A stretch of DNA of 64,000 nt from Sinonovacula constricta (GCA_007844125.1 CM017567.1:16233875-16297874); one strand, 5' to 3'; numbered from the stretch's first letter, positions 47,069 to 58,262 are shown. The notes: a model not told the origin generated them from the sequence alone. Made by a program: numbers and translations.

Positions 47069-47650
47069 CAATAATGTCCGTGGTCGAACAATAATGTAAA
47101 AATGAGCGGACAGTCCATAGTCGAACAATAATGCACGAATGAGCGGACAGTCCGTGGTCGAACAATAATGCACGAATGAGCGGACAGTCCGTGGTCGAAC
47201 AATAATGCACGAATGAGCGGACAGTACAGGGACTAACAATTATGTACGAATGAGCGGACAGTACAGGGACTAACAATTATGTACGAATGAGCGGACAGTA
47301 CAGGGACTAACAATTATGTACGAATGAGTGGACAGTACAGGGTCTTACAATTATGTAAGAATGAGCGGACAATCCATGGCCAAACAATAATGTAAGAATG
47401 AGCCGATAGTCCGGGGTTGAACAATTATGTAAGAATGAGCGGACAGTCCTTGGTCGAACAATTATGTAACAATGAGCGGACATTTCATGGTCGAACAATT
47501 ATGTACGAATGAGCGAACATTCTTTGGTCGAACACTTTTGTAAGAATGAGCGGACAGACCGTGGTCGAAAATTTAATTAAGAATGAGCTGACTTTCAATA
47601 GTCAAACAATTATTTAAGAATCAGCGGACATTCCATGGTCGAACAATTAT
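47068..47650. repeat. Second 37-bp minisatellite (about 15 units)
   Basis: The unit AATGAGCGGACAGTCCGTGG plus TCGAACAATAATGCACG is spaced 37 bp. It is unrelated to the array at 38-42 kb. It begins immediately where the 25-bp array ends and decays steadily to the right. 47655-48110 is AT-rich spacer. Confidence 0.93.
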
Positions 47651-48403
47651 ATACGATTATAAGTTGCGGCCCACATGATATCGCTGATTTTGTGTGAACG
47701 CATAATTTATGTTCAGAGAAATGTATACAGTTAATGAGGACAGTATCTTTGAAAGTTCCGCTATTCGTATAATTATACATGTTAAATTTTGGTGAAACAC
47801 ATACTAAACAGCATCTGATTATTTGAAAATTTTGTAAAATTCTCAGTAATATAAATAAATGTTAAAACGTTTAAATCACTCATGGGTAATCATGCTATGT
47901 ATTGTTGCATACCCAAAGTTACGTGTCCTGTCTTAACAAAGAGAAATAACTCTTAGGCACATCTAAGTGGTGAGGAAAACATGATCTACATCGCATTCTA
48001 GCGGGACTAACAGTGTAACGTCAACAATAAATCAGTAATCAATAAGAAAATATTGCATACAAACAGAAGAGTACCCATATGCAGACCTGTACCGCGTAGA
48101 TATAGTACAATGTGAGTGAGCTGGAAATGCGTTTCAACATTTCACTTTATGAAACGGTGTCTTGCATGGTCAGAATGGCAGGTGGTATGTATCAAGGGTT
48201 CAGAGTTTAAACTAACTCATATTTCAAATGTTTCAATATGTCCTGTAGTACTTAAAGGTGATATCCGCCAGTCTACATATATCAAATACAAACCACAATA
48301 TCTAACCCCTGCTTTGAGGGATTTTGGCATAATTGTTGTACAAACCCACTCTTTCGTCTTAATAAATACGATGTTGAACTCTAACTAATTGTTAGACAGA
48401 ACT

Positions 48404-48435
48404 CACTGTGTGGGAATGGACACCGGATATAGCTC
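48404..48435 (+). repeat. Left terminal inverted repeat
   Basis: This 32-bp sequence from CACTGTG to TAGCTC is identical to the reverse complement of 50566-50597. Its inner part ACCGGATATAGCT resembles the subterminal motif ACCGGGGATAGCT. Confidence 0.92.
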
Positions 48436-48806
48436 GAAAAATGATCAATCAATAAGCGTTTGATTCTGACACATGGTAAGTTTTTTGTTATTATTGTTTT
48501 ATTTTATAGTGATATTTATCAAATTCGAAGAGCTTCGAATAGATCAATCCTGTGCAATACACGACTATAATGGAAATGTGTCTCCTCTTTTGTATACTAG
48601 CAAAATTCTCGCCGAATGTTGGATGATCGCTCACAAATGTTCAGTTATGTGATACGATTTCAAACATAAAACAACAAATAGAAAATAAGAATGAAAACTG
48701 AATCGAGCGATTTCATTGTAATTACAGCATCTAATATTGTGTATGATATCAATACGATATGTTTTGTTGTTATGGAGATATTCATCATTTTTGATGACCT
48801 GAAGAT

Positions 48807-48873
48807 GTACCGGGGATAGCTGAAGCAAATAAATAACTGCACAGGGGATAGCTATTAACTGTACTGAGGATAG
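48807..48873 (+). promoter_or_regulatory. Left subterminal motif cluster
   Basis: Three copies of a GTACYGGGGATAG-like motif lie at 48807-48819, 48838-48852 (GCACAGGGGATAG) and 48861-48873 (GTACTGAGGATAG), all in the same orientation. Repeated subterminal motifs commonly bind transposase; that role is inferred. Confidence 0.7.
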
Positions 48874-49251
48874 TTGCGATGTATTTATATTAACGAGACT
48901 GTGATAATGGTTACGACATCTTAACTCTATGCAAGCTCAGGGGAAATTGTCCAATGTTGTCCATATCGAGAAATTAGAGCAAAAATGTTACTGTTATATG
49001 TATAGTATACCTTACATAAATGTGTCCCTTCTTTGTATATATAAATAAAGATGATCGGTCCGTATGTCTTTGTATTCTAATGAAAATTCAGTTTTATATC
49101 ATCAGCTGTCCATATCATAAATATAATATTGACCGGTGACGTCATACATCTAGTAAGTGCATCTTGCTATTTTCACACCGACGTAGAAAAGTCGCAAGAA
49201 AACTTCATTAGCTTTGTTTAATAAAACACACCTAAAGCGCTTTAATAGTAT

Positions 49252-49842
49252 TTAATGGTAATATACAAGGTTCGGTATAATATAAAAAATATTTACATTA
49301 CACTTAGGGCCAAATGACATTATAATGCACCAGTCAATTGTAACCATGCCCCCACCCCCAGGTCCGGGGGTATACCGGGGATAACCGAGGAAAAGGGCCG
49401 TGTATTCCTCTAGTTTTCCGCTCGCCTTTAACGCCTCTATAACCTTGGGTAATAGTGATGTGAGTTCCTTAACCTCATCATCATCATCAACACCATCAGC
49501 ATCATCATTTACATCCAGTTCTATATTTATCTGATTGATTATTTTAATGTCATCATTATCGTCAATAGTTGAATCATGCTTCAAAACTTTTTTAAATGGA
49601 CTGTCTTTGGGTATCACGTCTCTCTTAGAAACATGTATCCTTTCATTCACTTCATCGACATTGATTGTTCTACCCTGTTCTCTACACAGATCTGGCGTTA
49701 TTTTATATGCGAGTGTTTTAACATCTTTTCCGTCTGTTCGTCTGAATTTTATCTCTTCAGTGTGGTGCCTTTCTATCAGGTGCCAGATTACATCCTTGTA
49801 CTCCTGAAAGCACTGTTTGCAGTAACAACATATGTACTGCAT
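49252..49842 (-). CDS. C2H2 zinc-finger protein encoded in the transposon-like insertion
   Basis: A 196-codon frame starts at ATG 49842. It opens with a canonical finger: Cys5, Cys8, Phe12, Val18, His21, His26 (C-x2-C-x12-H-x4-H). A basic region, an acidic Asp-rich stretch (about residues 92-122), a likely amphipathic helix (LLPKVIEALKASGKLEEYTALF-like, about 128-149) and a Gly-rich turn follow. The frame stays open 14 codons further upstream. A polypyrimidine-AG (TTACTTTCAG, 49859-49850) lies just before this ATG, so this may be exon 2 of a spliced gene. It is the only long complex, non-repetitive frame in the insertion. DNA binding is expected of the finger; function is otherwise unknown. 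The last 40 or so residues may be read-through past a real exon end. Confidence 0.6.
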   Translation of the reverse strand: MQYICCYCKQCFQEYKDVIWHLIERHHTEEIKFRRTDGKDVKTLAYKITPDLCREQGRTINVDEVNERIHVSKRDVIPKDSPFKKVLKHDSTIDDNDDIKIINQINIELDVNDDADGVDDDDEVKELTSLLPKVIEALKASGKLEEYTALFLGYPRYTPGPGGGGMVTIDWCIIMSFGPKCNVNIFYIIPNLVYYH

Positions 49843-50116
49843 TGTTATTCTGAAAGTAAAGTTATTTTGTAGGTTATTAAACAAGAGTCGAATAGATGGT
49901 AAGAAAGATGATAATAAAGGTAGTAGCCCTGGACCTATAAATCATTGGTAAATGTGATACGTCTTTTATACTCAAATAGTATTAGACGTACCTATGATAA
50001 ATATTGATAATTTAAAAAAAAAAAAATGGAGTAACCGAAATAGTTCGAAAAGACATACATGTATATTGTATGTATAATGTTGTAGTTTTACTATCATTTT
50101 GGTCCATTTTTACATG

Positions 50117-50183
50117 CTATCCCCAGTACACATTGCTCAACTTTGAAACTATCCCCAGTACACAAAACGGCTATCCCCGGTAC
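50117..50183 (-). promoter_or_regulatory. Right subterminal motif cluster
   Basis: Three inverted copies of the same motif (CTATCCCCAGTAC at 50117-50129 and 50149-50161, CTATCCCCGGTAC at 50171-50183) mirror the left cluster. A seventh copy (TATACCGGGGATAA, near 49371) lies inside the ORF. Confidence 0.7.
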
Positions 50184-50565
50184 AGTATCGTAAACATTTG
50201 TAAGGGCATATCTTTAACAGTTTAAAAGTTACATTGCCAGTTTTTACAATAAACATAGTTTAGCTCATGCTTGTAAAATCCTTCGATTCAGATTTCTTTA
50301 TTTATTCGATATATTTCCTAAGATTACAATATTTGTCGAAATTCTGTGAGTTTTAAGGTGATCATCGCAGATTTAAAGTAACATTTTTCATGGTCTGCTA
50401 ATTTTTAAGCATTATAAAGCACATCATAGGCCAAATTTAGCATTCAGCTAATAGTTCAAACACTTGTTTCATTTGTGGATACGGTACATAATCGTTAACA
50501 CAGCAAGATCTTACCTCTGGTCAAGAAAAACAACAGCATATTGGTATGTTTACTTATCACTTTTT

Positions 50566-50597
50566 GAGCTATATCCGGTGTCCATTCCCACACAGTG
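50566..50597 (-). repeat. Right terminal inverted repeat
   Basis: The reverse complement matches the left repeat for 32 of 32 bases. On the plus strand the last seven bases are CACAGTG, immediately followed by the target duplication GAACT. Confidence 0.92.
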
Positions 50598-51293
50598 GAA
50601 CTAATCGCGATAAAAAGCTAGATAGTGGTCTCTGCTAAAAATAGAAAATGACGTCAAAGCAGATTTCCGCGGATCCCTATATAACAACGCGATCTCAAAA
50701 GTAAGTCACGTAGTTTTCGAAGTTTATAAATAGCTGTCTCTGCAACGTGGCTCGGATAGGAAATACCTGTTTGCAATGACGAGTGGTGATTCATGCTTGA
50801 CTGTTCACACAGATCTACGGCGTCAATGAACAGTATTTTGCAAGACCTGTTCAGGTAAAAATGACTCATTTGGTTATTCGACAAAAGAAATTTTGGTCTA
50901 AACTGTCGGATACGACCGTTTTTTGCATTGGGATGAATATTGCAACAAGAACAAATTTTACATTCATCCGTTTGGACCCCATAGATGTACATAAATATTA
51001 AATTATGTGATCTAATTAATCCTTAGTTAACCAATCCTGTAAGTTAGTATGGAGGTAGGTCCGGAAGTATGGTTATACCACGAAGCTAATGTTTAAAAAT
51101 GACAGATTGTAATGGGCATATATTCAATTCCCTTCTTGTTTGACACATACCGCGCTAAAAAAGTCAAACAAGCATTTAAATGTGATATGTCTGAAATGAA
51201 CAACCGACGCTCCACTTGTCAAGTGGAAACTTCTCGAATATAAAGGCTTGCCTTGATTGTGGTTTGAATCTGAATTGGCCAAAGGGACTAGAT

Positions 51294-51825
51294 TGCCATA
51301 CAACCGCGAGGATCGCCATACAACCGCGAGGGTCGACATACAACCGCGAGAATCGACATATAACAGCAAGGATCGCCATACAACCGCGAGGGTCGCCAAA
51401 CAACCGCGAGGATCGCCATACAACCGCGAGGATCGACATATAACAGCGAGGGTCGCCAAACAACCGCGAGGATCGCCATACAACCGCGAGGGTCGACATA
51501 CAACCGCGAGGATCGACATATAACAGCGAGGGTCGCCAAACAACCGCGAGGACCGCCATACAACCGCGAGGGTCGACATATAACAGCGAGGATCGCCATA
51601 CAGCCGCGAGGATCGCCATACAACCGTGAGGATCGACATACAACCGTGAGGATCGACATATAACAGCGAGGATCGACATATAACAGCGAGAGTCGACATA
51701 TAACAGCGAGGGTCGCCATACAACCGCGAGGGTCGCCAAACAAATGCAACAACCGCGAGAGTGCCATACAACCGCGACAACTAAGAAGGCCGACATACAA
51801 CAGCAAGGGTCGACATACAAAACAC
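51294..51825. repeat. 20-bp minisatellite (about 26 units)
   Basis: The unit CCATACAACCGCGAGGATCG, spaced 20 bp, has ACATATAACAGCGAG, CCAAACAACC and GGGTCG variants. Several frames are open on both strands by composition. It decays on the right from 51740. 51830-52840 is spacer in which nothing was recognised. Confidence 0.96.
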
Positions 51826-52844
51826 ACTATCAAATATATAAACTCTAATAAAAAAGTCGAGAAAGTCCTACCTTACAACAGAGCAGTCCAGTGAGGTTGT
51901 ATATGTTGCCTAATGAACCGGGTTCTTACAGTAATGAAGTAATTGATATGCTACTGGATGCTAATGGATAATTAAGATTATCCAACTTCCAGGCAGTCTC
52001 TTTATTAAGATCTTAATTAAGTTTTGACGAAGTTTATTGTCTGTTAAGCACTTAAATCTCATACAGACACACTAATACCACGACAAGCTGCTCCTGTGTA
52101 CTCCAGCCAATGAAAAGCTAACAAAATTTCTTCCAGAAACACAGCATGTGTATATATGTCTACTGATAGTGGCAGTTTGAGTGGGAGCTGCATACACATG
52201 GTGTGTTGTTGATGCCGCTTATCTCTCGACCTACCAAACATCGGCCACTTATGGCCGGTAATTATAAACCATCGTCAGAATTCAGAATGTCGTGGAGTGT
52301 TATCACTTGACAAACAATCGTTGCTAACAACTAAGTGAGAATTAAAATATTCTGAAAAACAAACAGCTGGTTGATCTGGATATACACTTTTTGAGGAAGC
52401 CTGACCATGTTTCTTCTTTATTATTTCATGTTCTTTTTTGTATTTGTGTATTTTGCTCTCACAAAGTTATTTAATAAATATTCGTTAAAATGTATACATA
52501 AAACACATGACTTTTCCGAACTTTTAACCCCCACCCCCTCTCCCCCTCCCCTCTCCCGCCCCCGTTTCAATGCAATTTTATATATTTGTGATGCTCTTAA
52601 TCAATCCAGGATTATTCTTCAGACGTGATATTTTCAGATCTGAGTATAGGGAAGAAGAATGCAGTAAAGATCTTACATAATAAATATGAATATTTCATTT
52701 CAAAGCAATACATAACATCGTGTCTGTACACGAGGCGTATGCAAACAAACTTCTCCTAAAAACAACGAGCAGAGAAGAAGGGAAAATTCAAATTTGGATA
52801 TTTACACACTAGCCACTAGAGGGGTCCTGGGTATACTTGTTTAT

Positions 52845-53010
52845 ATCACTTTATAAATCAACTTATGTGTAGAAATGTGAAATTTGTTTAAAGCAACAAT
52901 CGAAATAAATGTAGGTATTGTTTATTTAAGTAGATACTTAATTGAAACTTTAATAGAATAATTGTTCACATGTATGAACTTTTTCAGTTAAATAATATAA
53001 ATGATGTCTT
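52845..53010 (-). mobile_element. LINE D 3'-end fragment, opposite orientation
   Basis: The reverse complement matches 56655-56815, the last codons and 3' UTR of LINE D: AACAATCGAAATAAATGTA, AGTAGATACTTAAT and TTTATAAATCAACT-like segments are shared. It is typical of a severely 5'-truncated LINE insertion. 53010-53640 shows nothing recognised. Confidence 0.75.
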
Positions 53011-53642
53011 GGATCCAGGCTTTGAGGTTGGTTGCGTTTGTTTTTGCTCTCGTTATATTAACATACTTTATCATTGTGCATCTATCTTATTTGTTTATCA
53101 TCTGTAGGTTTGTCTTTCTCTCTACCGATATTTTATAAATTTTTATCCTTTGAAAGCTCCTATTTATCAAAAGTTGCATGTAAATTTTGTAGCAGACTAT
53201 TCAACAGTTGAGGCAGTCTGCCATTTCTGTGTTGGGTGTCAGTTCATTGAATTAAAGTAAATGAATTCATGGAATTTAGGACTTTCTTTACACAATGTTA
53301 GGACTCATTTTTCTCAAATAACAAAGTTATGACAAACAAAACAAATTAATACATTTAAAGTGTCTGAACCAATGTTAGTTCAGTGATAAACCGGTAAAAT
53401 TGATTGTCTTGATTGCTGTAATCCCCAAACTGGACTAACACTAGTAACTGTCAAACACTACCTGAAATCAAATAAGCCAAACCTTTCGAGACAGTTAACT
53501 AAACTGTCGTGCATGCACATAACAATTGTCTAACTGTCAATCCACATATTTATTCATTTTTCTTTACTTTCCGACGGCCCTTATGGTATTCCAGCTGTTC
53601 TCAACATTTGTGGTTTAGTGGCCATTAACAGACTCAGTTGAC

Positions 53643-54735
53643 ATGGATCCACTTGACACTGGGAGGATCCAGTCGACAGCTCGTGCTTACAAACAAGTAA
53701 CTTTTTCCTTCACAGAATTCGATGCACTTATGTCCAAAATAGATAAAATGCAGATGATCTGTGAAAAAAATGAAAATGTTGAAAAATGTCTTAATAAATT
53801 AGAAAAGCCTGACAAACTTGCTGACCTTGTAACATGTGTTAGGGACATGAAAGTCAAAATGCACGATTACGATAAACGTCTCCATGTGGCCGAAACAAAC
53901 GTGAAAGATCTCAGGGTGCAGCTGACTTTCTAAGTGACAAGTTTGATTCCTTAAACAACTGTCAAGCATGGCATGCAGAAACATTTCTGAACATACACGA
54001 TTGATTTCAACTATGTCTGCCGAACTTCAAGAGCTAAGAGTACTTAACAAAGCTCTCAGGTCTCAACTTCTTGGTAGCACATGTAGAGAGATGCGTGACA
54101 ATCTTTTATTTACCAATATTGATGAACAGCTATCTACAAACCAGTCTGGCGGTCTTTTTGAAGATTCGGAAGCTGTGCTGAACAACTTTTTATCTGCAAA
54201 ATTGAACAAAATTTCTGACGTTCCGTTTGAGCATGTTCATTGTATCGTATCCTATCCCATCCTGACAGGTCACGTGGCAAGCCCCGCCAAATTGTAGCGA
54301 AGTTCTTCTTTTTCAGAACCGTGCAGCTGTTCGCTCCAGGTATAAACCAAAAGGGACGGCCTACGGTATTAATGAACAATTCCCAGAAGAGATTGCGAAA
54401 CGTCGTCGAGAGCTGTAACCCCTTAGTCAGGCAATACAGATAACAGAACAAGCGAGCGCTGCTGGTTCGTGACAAGTTGTTTGCCGACGGAAGGGACGTC
54501 AGAGCTGACGATTTGGGGGTGGTTCACGGCCGACAGGATGAATGTCATCTATGTGATCGACAACCCGGAACGGACCATGGCCGCACGGCTTCTCCAAGGA
54601 GAACAACTACCCAGTGTATTGATGACAGACGGCGCCCTGCAGACTTCAGACGGTGGGATGACTTCTGTTGTCGATACGATGGGCTGTCTGTCAGGCTATA
54701 GGCAAGCCAGGGTGGATTATCATTTTCATAAATGT
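53643..54735 (+). pseudogene. LINE D ORF1 (L1 ORF1-like RNA-binding protein), frame-broken
   Basis: The first frame (from ATG 53643) gives a 96-residue N-terminus with heptad-like helices (KIDKMQMICEKNENVEKCL). A shifted frame carries REMRDNLLFTNIDEQ and a HRIVSHP-like segment. Further frames give KPRQIVAKFFFFR, FPEEIAKRRREL and KRALLVRDKLFADGRDVRAD. This order (coiled coil, RRM-like core, C-terminal domain) resembles the Transposase_22/L1 ORF1 family, which binds element RNA. At least three frameshifts plus stops break it. A Cys-His-rich tail (CHLCDR) lies near 54550. Confidence 0.75.
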
Positions 54736-54891
54736 TTATAGTCTTTCTTCAAAACTAAGTACTCCAGAATTCGTAGAAAAGTTAATATGTAGTGGTGACA
54801 TATTTTCGTGTTTTGAAATGCACTGTGATTGTAACGATATTATCGACATTGAAAATTATAGCTGCTATTTGAAAAAATAGATCACAGAATA

Positions 54892-55393
54892 CATTAAAGG
54901 TGGTATCCGACAGTTTGCCTGTAACAACACATGTAACAAAGCCGAACCACCGTTTTGGGGAAATTGGGCATATTTTTTATAAACGCATACTTCAGTCTTG
55001 ATAAATACGATTTTGAACACTAACTGAATTGTTTAAGACAGAGCTTATCGTGATAAAGATCACTTTGAATGTGTATTCTTTCCAACAGTATAAAAATGTC
55101 GAGAGTGGTCTCTGCTAAAAATAGAAACCTACGTCAAAGCGGATTACCTGGACGACTATATAGCGTAATCTCAAAAGTTAGTGTTCACGTGGTTTTCTCA
55201 GTTACAAATTAACTATCTCTGCAGCGTGGCTCGGATAGGAAATACCTGTTTGCAACAACGAGTGGTGATTTATGTTTGACTGTTCACACAAACCTAGGAC
55301 ATCAATGAACAACATTTGGAAGGCTCTTTTCAGGGAATAATGACTAATTTGGCTATTTGAGAAAAGAAAGTTTGGCCCAAACTGTCGGATACA
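54892..55393 (+). repeat. Dispersed repeat D1, copy without insertion
   Basis: It aligns with 48256-48403 joined to 50598-50905. It carries the single unoccupied site GAGCT (55041-55045) where the long copy has the 2.19-kb insertion. It sits between the ORF1 and RT remnants of LINE D, so it either interrupted that element or the two are separate fragments. Confidence 0.85.
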
Positions 55394-55439
55394 ACATGTA
55401 AAATGATGAGGCGGAATATGGGGTCCGCCATGGTGAAAA

Positions 55440-56698
55440 TCTATCCCTTTGATGTTCCCTCTTTCTCTAAACGATGTTGGATATTATTTACTGTCAAATT
55501 ATGATATTGGTGTTGATATATGCGACGAGACCTTAAATACATACTTAAAACTTGTTGTAATCTTATATGCGGACGATACAGTTCTGTCTGCCAATTGCGA
55601 AAGAGACCTTTCAGTACTTTTCCAATCGTTCAGTGGATATTGCCGTACTTGGAAACTTGACATTAATTTCTATAAAACTTAAATTATGGTATTTTTGATA
55701 AAATCCATAGAGAACTTTTTGTTAATGATAACGAAATAGAAGTTGCTTATACCTTTAAATATCTTGGTGTTATTTAAAGAAACACCCAGACAGTTTTCAT
55801 TAACTTAACAAATATGGTAGAGCAAGCAAGAACGGGTTATTGAGTTTACATAAAAAGGTTAGGATTCTTGATCTCTCTGTCGATCGTCAAATTTAACTAT
55901 TTGAAAATATTGTTTTGCCAATTTTAACGCATGGGTGCGAAGTTTCGGGTTGTACTGAATTATCTATAATTAAGAAAATACATACTGATTTCGTAAAACA
56001 TGTTCTTAATGTTAAACGCAGTACTACGCATATATAATGCACGCAGTCCTACACATATAATCTTGTATGGAGAACTTGGGAGATACACACTTTCTATCTC
56101 AATAAATAAAAGAATAATTGGATTTTGGTTTAACATATTAAATAGTTTTAGCCAACTTTCATCCTTTATGTATAAAATCCTGTAGGTCTATAAGGACTAT
56201 GTGGGTAACGATAACATTATGCTTGGCTCTCATTTGTGAAAGATATTCTCTATGAAGACCATTTAGCTCAAACTGTCGTGGCTCAAAAGAATTACTTTTA
56301 AGTAAAATTAAAATTCGTTTAAAGACGAAGTATCTTCAAACATGGGAAGAAAGCATTTCAGAATCTAGTAAATGTATCAAATATCGCATATATCTCCATA
56401 GTTACTGTACAACTTGGGGGTTGACAATGAACACTAATACAACAAAAATATGCTTTTTGAACATGGGCGGCATATAACACAATTACATTTTTAACAATAT
56501 AGTGCTAGAAAATGTAAAGACGTTTATATAGTTAGTAGTGAACTTGTATAAAAATGGAAACTGGTTCAGAACTCTGCACTGTGTGCTTGGTGTCTCACAG
56601 TTACTAGATCTCTAAGCAGTAAAGTTTTAAGATCATACAATCATATTGATGTTATTGAACTGAATAAATTCATACATGAGAACAACTCTTCTATTTAA
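55440..56698 (+). pseudogene. LINE D reverse transcriptase C-terminal half
   Basis: The frame opens with SLNDVGYYLLSNYDIGVDI and reaches the catalytic box YADD (55565-55576), then CERDLSVLFQSFSGYCRTW and KLDINFYKT. Broken frames follow with FKYLGVI-like, LPILTHGCEV-like and ILYGELGRY segments. The terminal codons KFIHENNSSI end at a stop near 56698. Endonuclease and early RT motifs are missing. It has many stops and is non-functional. Confidence 0.85.
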
Positions 56699-56699
56699 G

Positions 56700-57302
56700 T
56701 TTCCATTAAGTATCTACTAAAATAAACATTACATACATTTATTTCGATTGTTGCTTTTAGCAAATTTCATATTTCTACACTCTAGTTGATTCATAAAGTG
56801 ATGAAAAACTTTCAATGTCGTGGTAAAAATAATAAATCATAGTCACAAGAAGCCTATAACATAATCTCGATAGTGTTAGTTGCGGCCGAACGTATCTTTA
56901 TGTATGCAACACATCGAAATTCGTCATGGTTGGAATACAGGTTGATGCAATTTATACAAATTACACTCGCATTTTACGCAACATTACATATAAGGACCGC
57001 AAGCTTCCCGGTTCACAAAACCCCCTGAATCAAAACACACGATACCAAACGATTACACTTTCCTAGTACAACGCTATAAAACTACGCCTCAGTGCTTTAT
57101 ACACCCGTTAGTAGTAAACATCACGCATCATTGACATCGACTTGACATAAAAGTGGTTGGGGATTTTTTGCCCTCAGGAGTGACGTGACCATACCGGAAG
57201 TGTTTTTTGCCCCTCGAGCGACGCGCGCTCATCGGTTGTGTATTTTTGCCCCTAAAAAGCTGCGCGCATAAGCGGAGGTGGTCTTTGCCCCCAAAAGTGG
57301 GT
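56700..57302. other. Spacer; degenerate 45-48 bp periodic segment
   Basis: 56700-57160 shows only the LINE D 3' UTR and AT-rich sequence. At 57162-57295 a TTTTGCCCC-type motif recurs four times at roughly 45-48 bp, a short decayed repeat just ahead of the 32-bp array. Confidence 0.5.
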
Positions 57303-58262
57303 ACCTGGCATCCTGAACAAATGGCATGATATATACCTGGTATCCTGACCAAACAACATGATATATACCTGGTATCCTGAACAAACAACATGATATATAC
57401 CTGCTATCCTGAACAAACAACATGATATATGTACCTGGTATTCTGAACAAACAGCATGATATATACCTGCTATCCTGAACAAACAGCATGATATAAACCT
57501 GGTATCCTGAACAAACAACATGATATATACCTGCTATCCTGAACAAACATGATATATACCTGATATCCTGAACAAACAACATGATATATACCTGCTATCC
57601 TGAACAACAACATGATATATACCTGGTATCCTGAACAAACAACATAATATATACCTGGTATCCTGAACAAACCACATGATATAAACCTGGTATCCTTAAT
57701 AAACAACATGATATATACCTGGTATCCTGAACAAACAGCATGATATATAGCTGGTATCCTGAACAAACAACATGATATATACCTGATATCCTGAACAAAC
57801 AGCATGACATATACCTGGTATCCTGAACAAACAGCATGATATATACCTGGTATCCTGAACAAACAACATGATATATACCTGGTATCCTGAACAAACAACA
57901 TGATATATACCTGGTATCCTGAACAAACAACATGATATATACCTGATATCCTGAACAAACCACATGATATAAACCTGGTATCCTTAATAAACAACATGAT
58001 ATATACCTGGTATCCTGAACAAACAGCATGATATATACCTGGTATCCTGAACAAACAACATGATATATACCTGATATCCTGAACAAACAGCATGACATAT
58101 ACCTGGTATCCTGAACAAACAGCATGATATATACCTGGTATCCTGAACAAACAGCATGATATATACCTGGTATCCTGAACAAACAACATGATATAAACCT
58201 GGCATCCTTAGTAAACAACATGATATATACCTGATATCCTGAACAAACCACATGATATATAC
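57303..58262. repeat. 32-bp minisatellite, array 1 (about 30 units)
   Basis: The unit CATGATATATACCTGGTATC plus CTGAACAAACAA is spaced 32 bp. A block with CATGATATAAACCTGG and CCTTAATAAAC variants is repeated about 288 bp apart (near 57672 and 57960), a nine-unit higher-order duplication. Minus frames are open by composition. 58270-59260 is spacer with nothing recognised. Confidence 0.96.

Larger units (their letters stand above)
48404..50597. mobile_element. DNA-transposon-like insertion with TIRs and 5-bp TSD
   Basis: Both ends begin CACTGTGTGGGAATGG and are perfect inverted repeats for 32 bp, then about 80-90 % for another ten. GAACT flanks each side (48399-48403, 50598-50602). The homologous D1 copy has a single GAGCT at 55041-55045 with matching flanks, giving an unoccupied site. 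Inside are inverted sets of a GTACYGGGGATAG motif and one minus-strand zinc-finger ORF. No DDE/D transposase core is recognisable in 2.19 kb, so it is probably non-autonomous. A 5-bp duplication with 5'-CAC ends fits Transib/RAG-like transposons best; a hAT subgroup or another family remains possible. Confidence 0.88.
48112..51025 (+). repeat. Dispersed repeat D1, long copy split by an insertion
   Basis: The D1 sequence runs 48112-48403 and resumes 50598-51025. The part from 48256 aligns with 54892-55393: GGTGATATCCGCCAGT, AATAAATACGATGTTGAAC, GTGGTCTCTGCTAAAAATAG, GGCTCGGATAGGAAATACCT and GTGGTGATTCATG are all shared. The intervening 48404-50597 is absent from the relative at 55 kb, proving a later insertion. 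Confidence 0.85.

Noticed and set aside
46558..47276. Tyr/Pro-rich repeat protein over the 25-bp array
   Set aside because: Multiple overlapping minus frames with a 25-residue period; purely repetitive.
48404..50597. Calling the insertion a confirmed RAG-like transposon
   Set aside because: Only the terminal CAC and TSD size agree; no transposase core is present, so family stays open.
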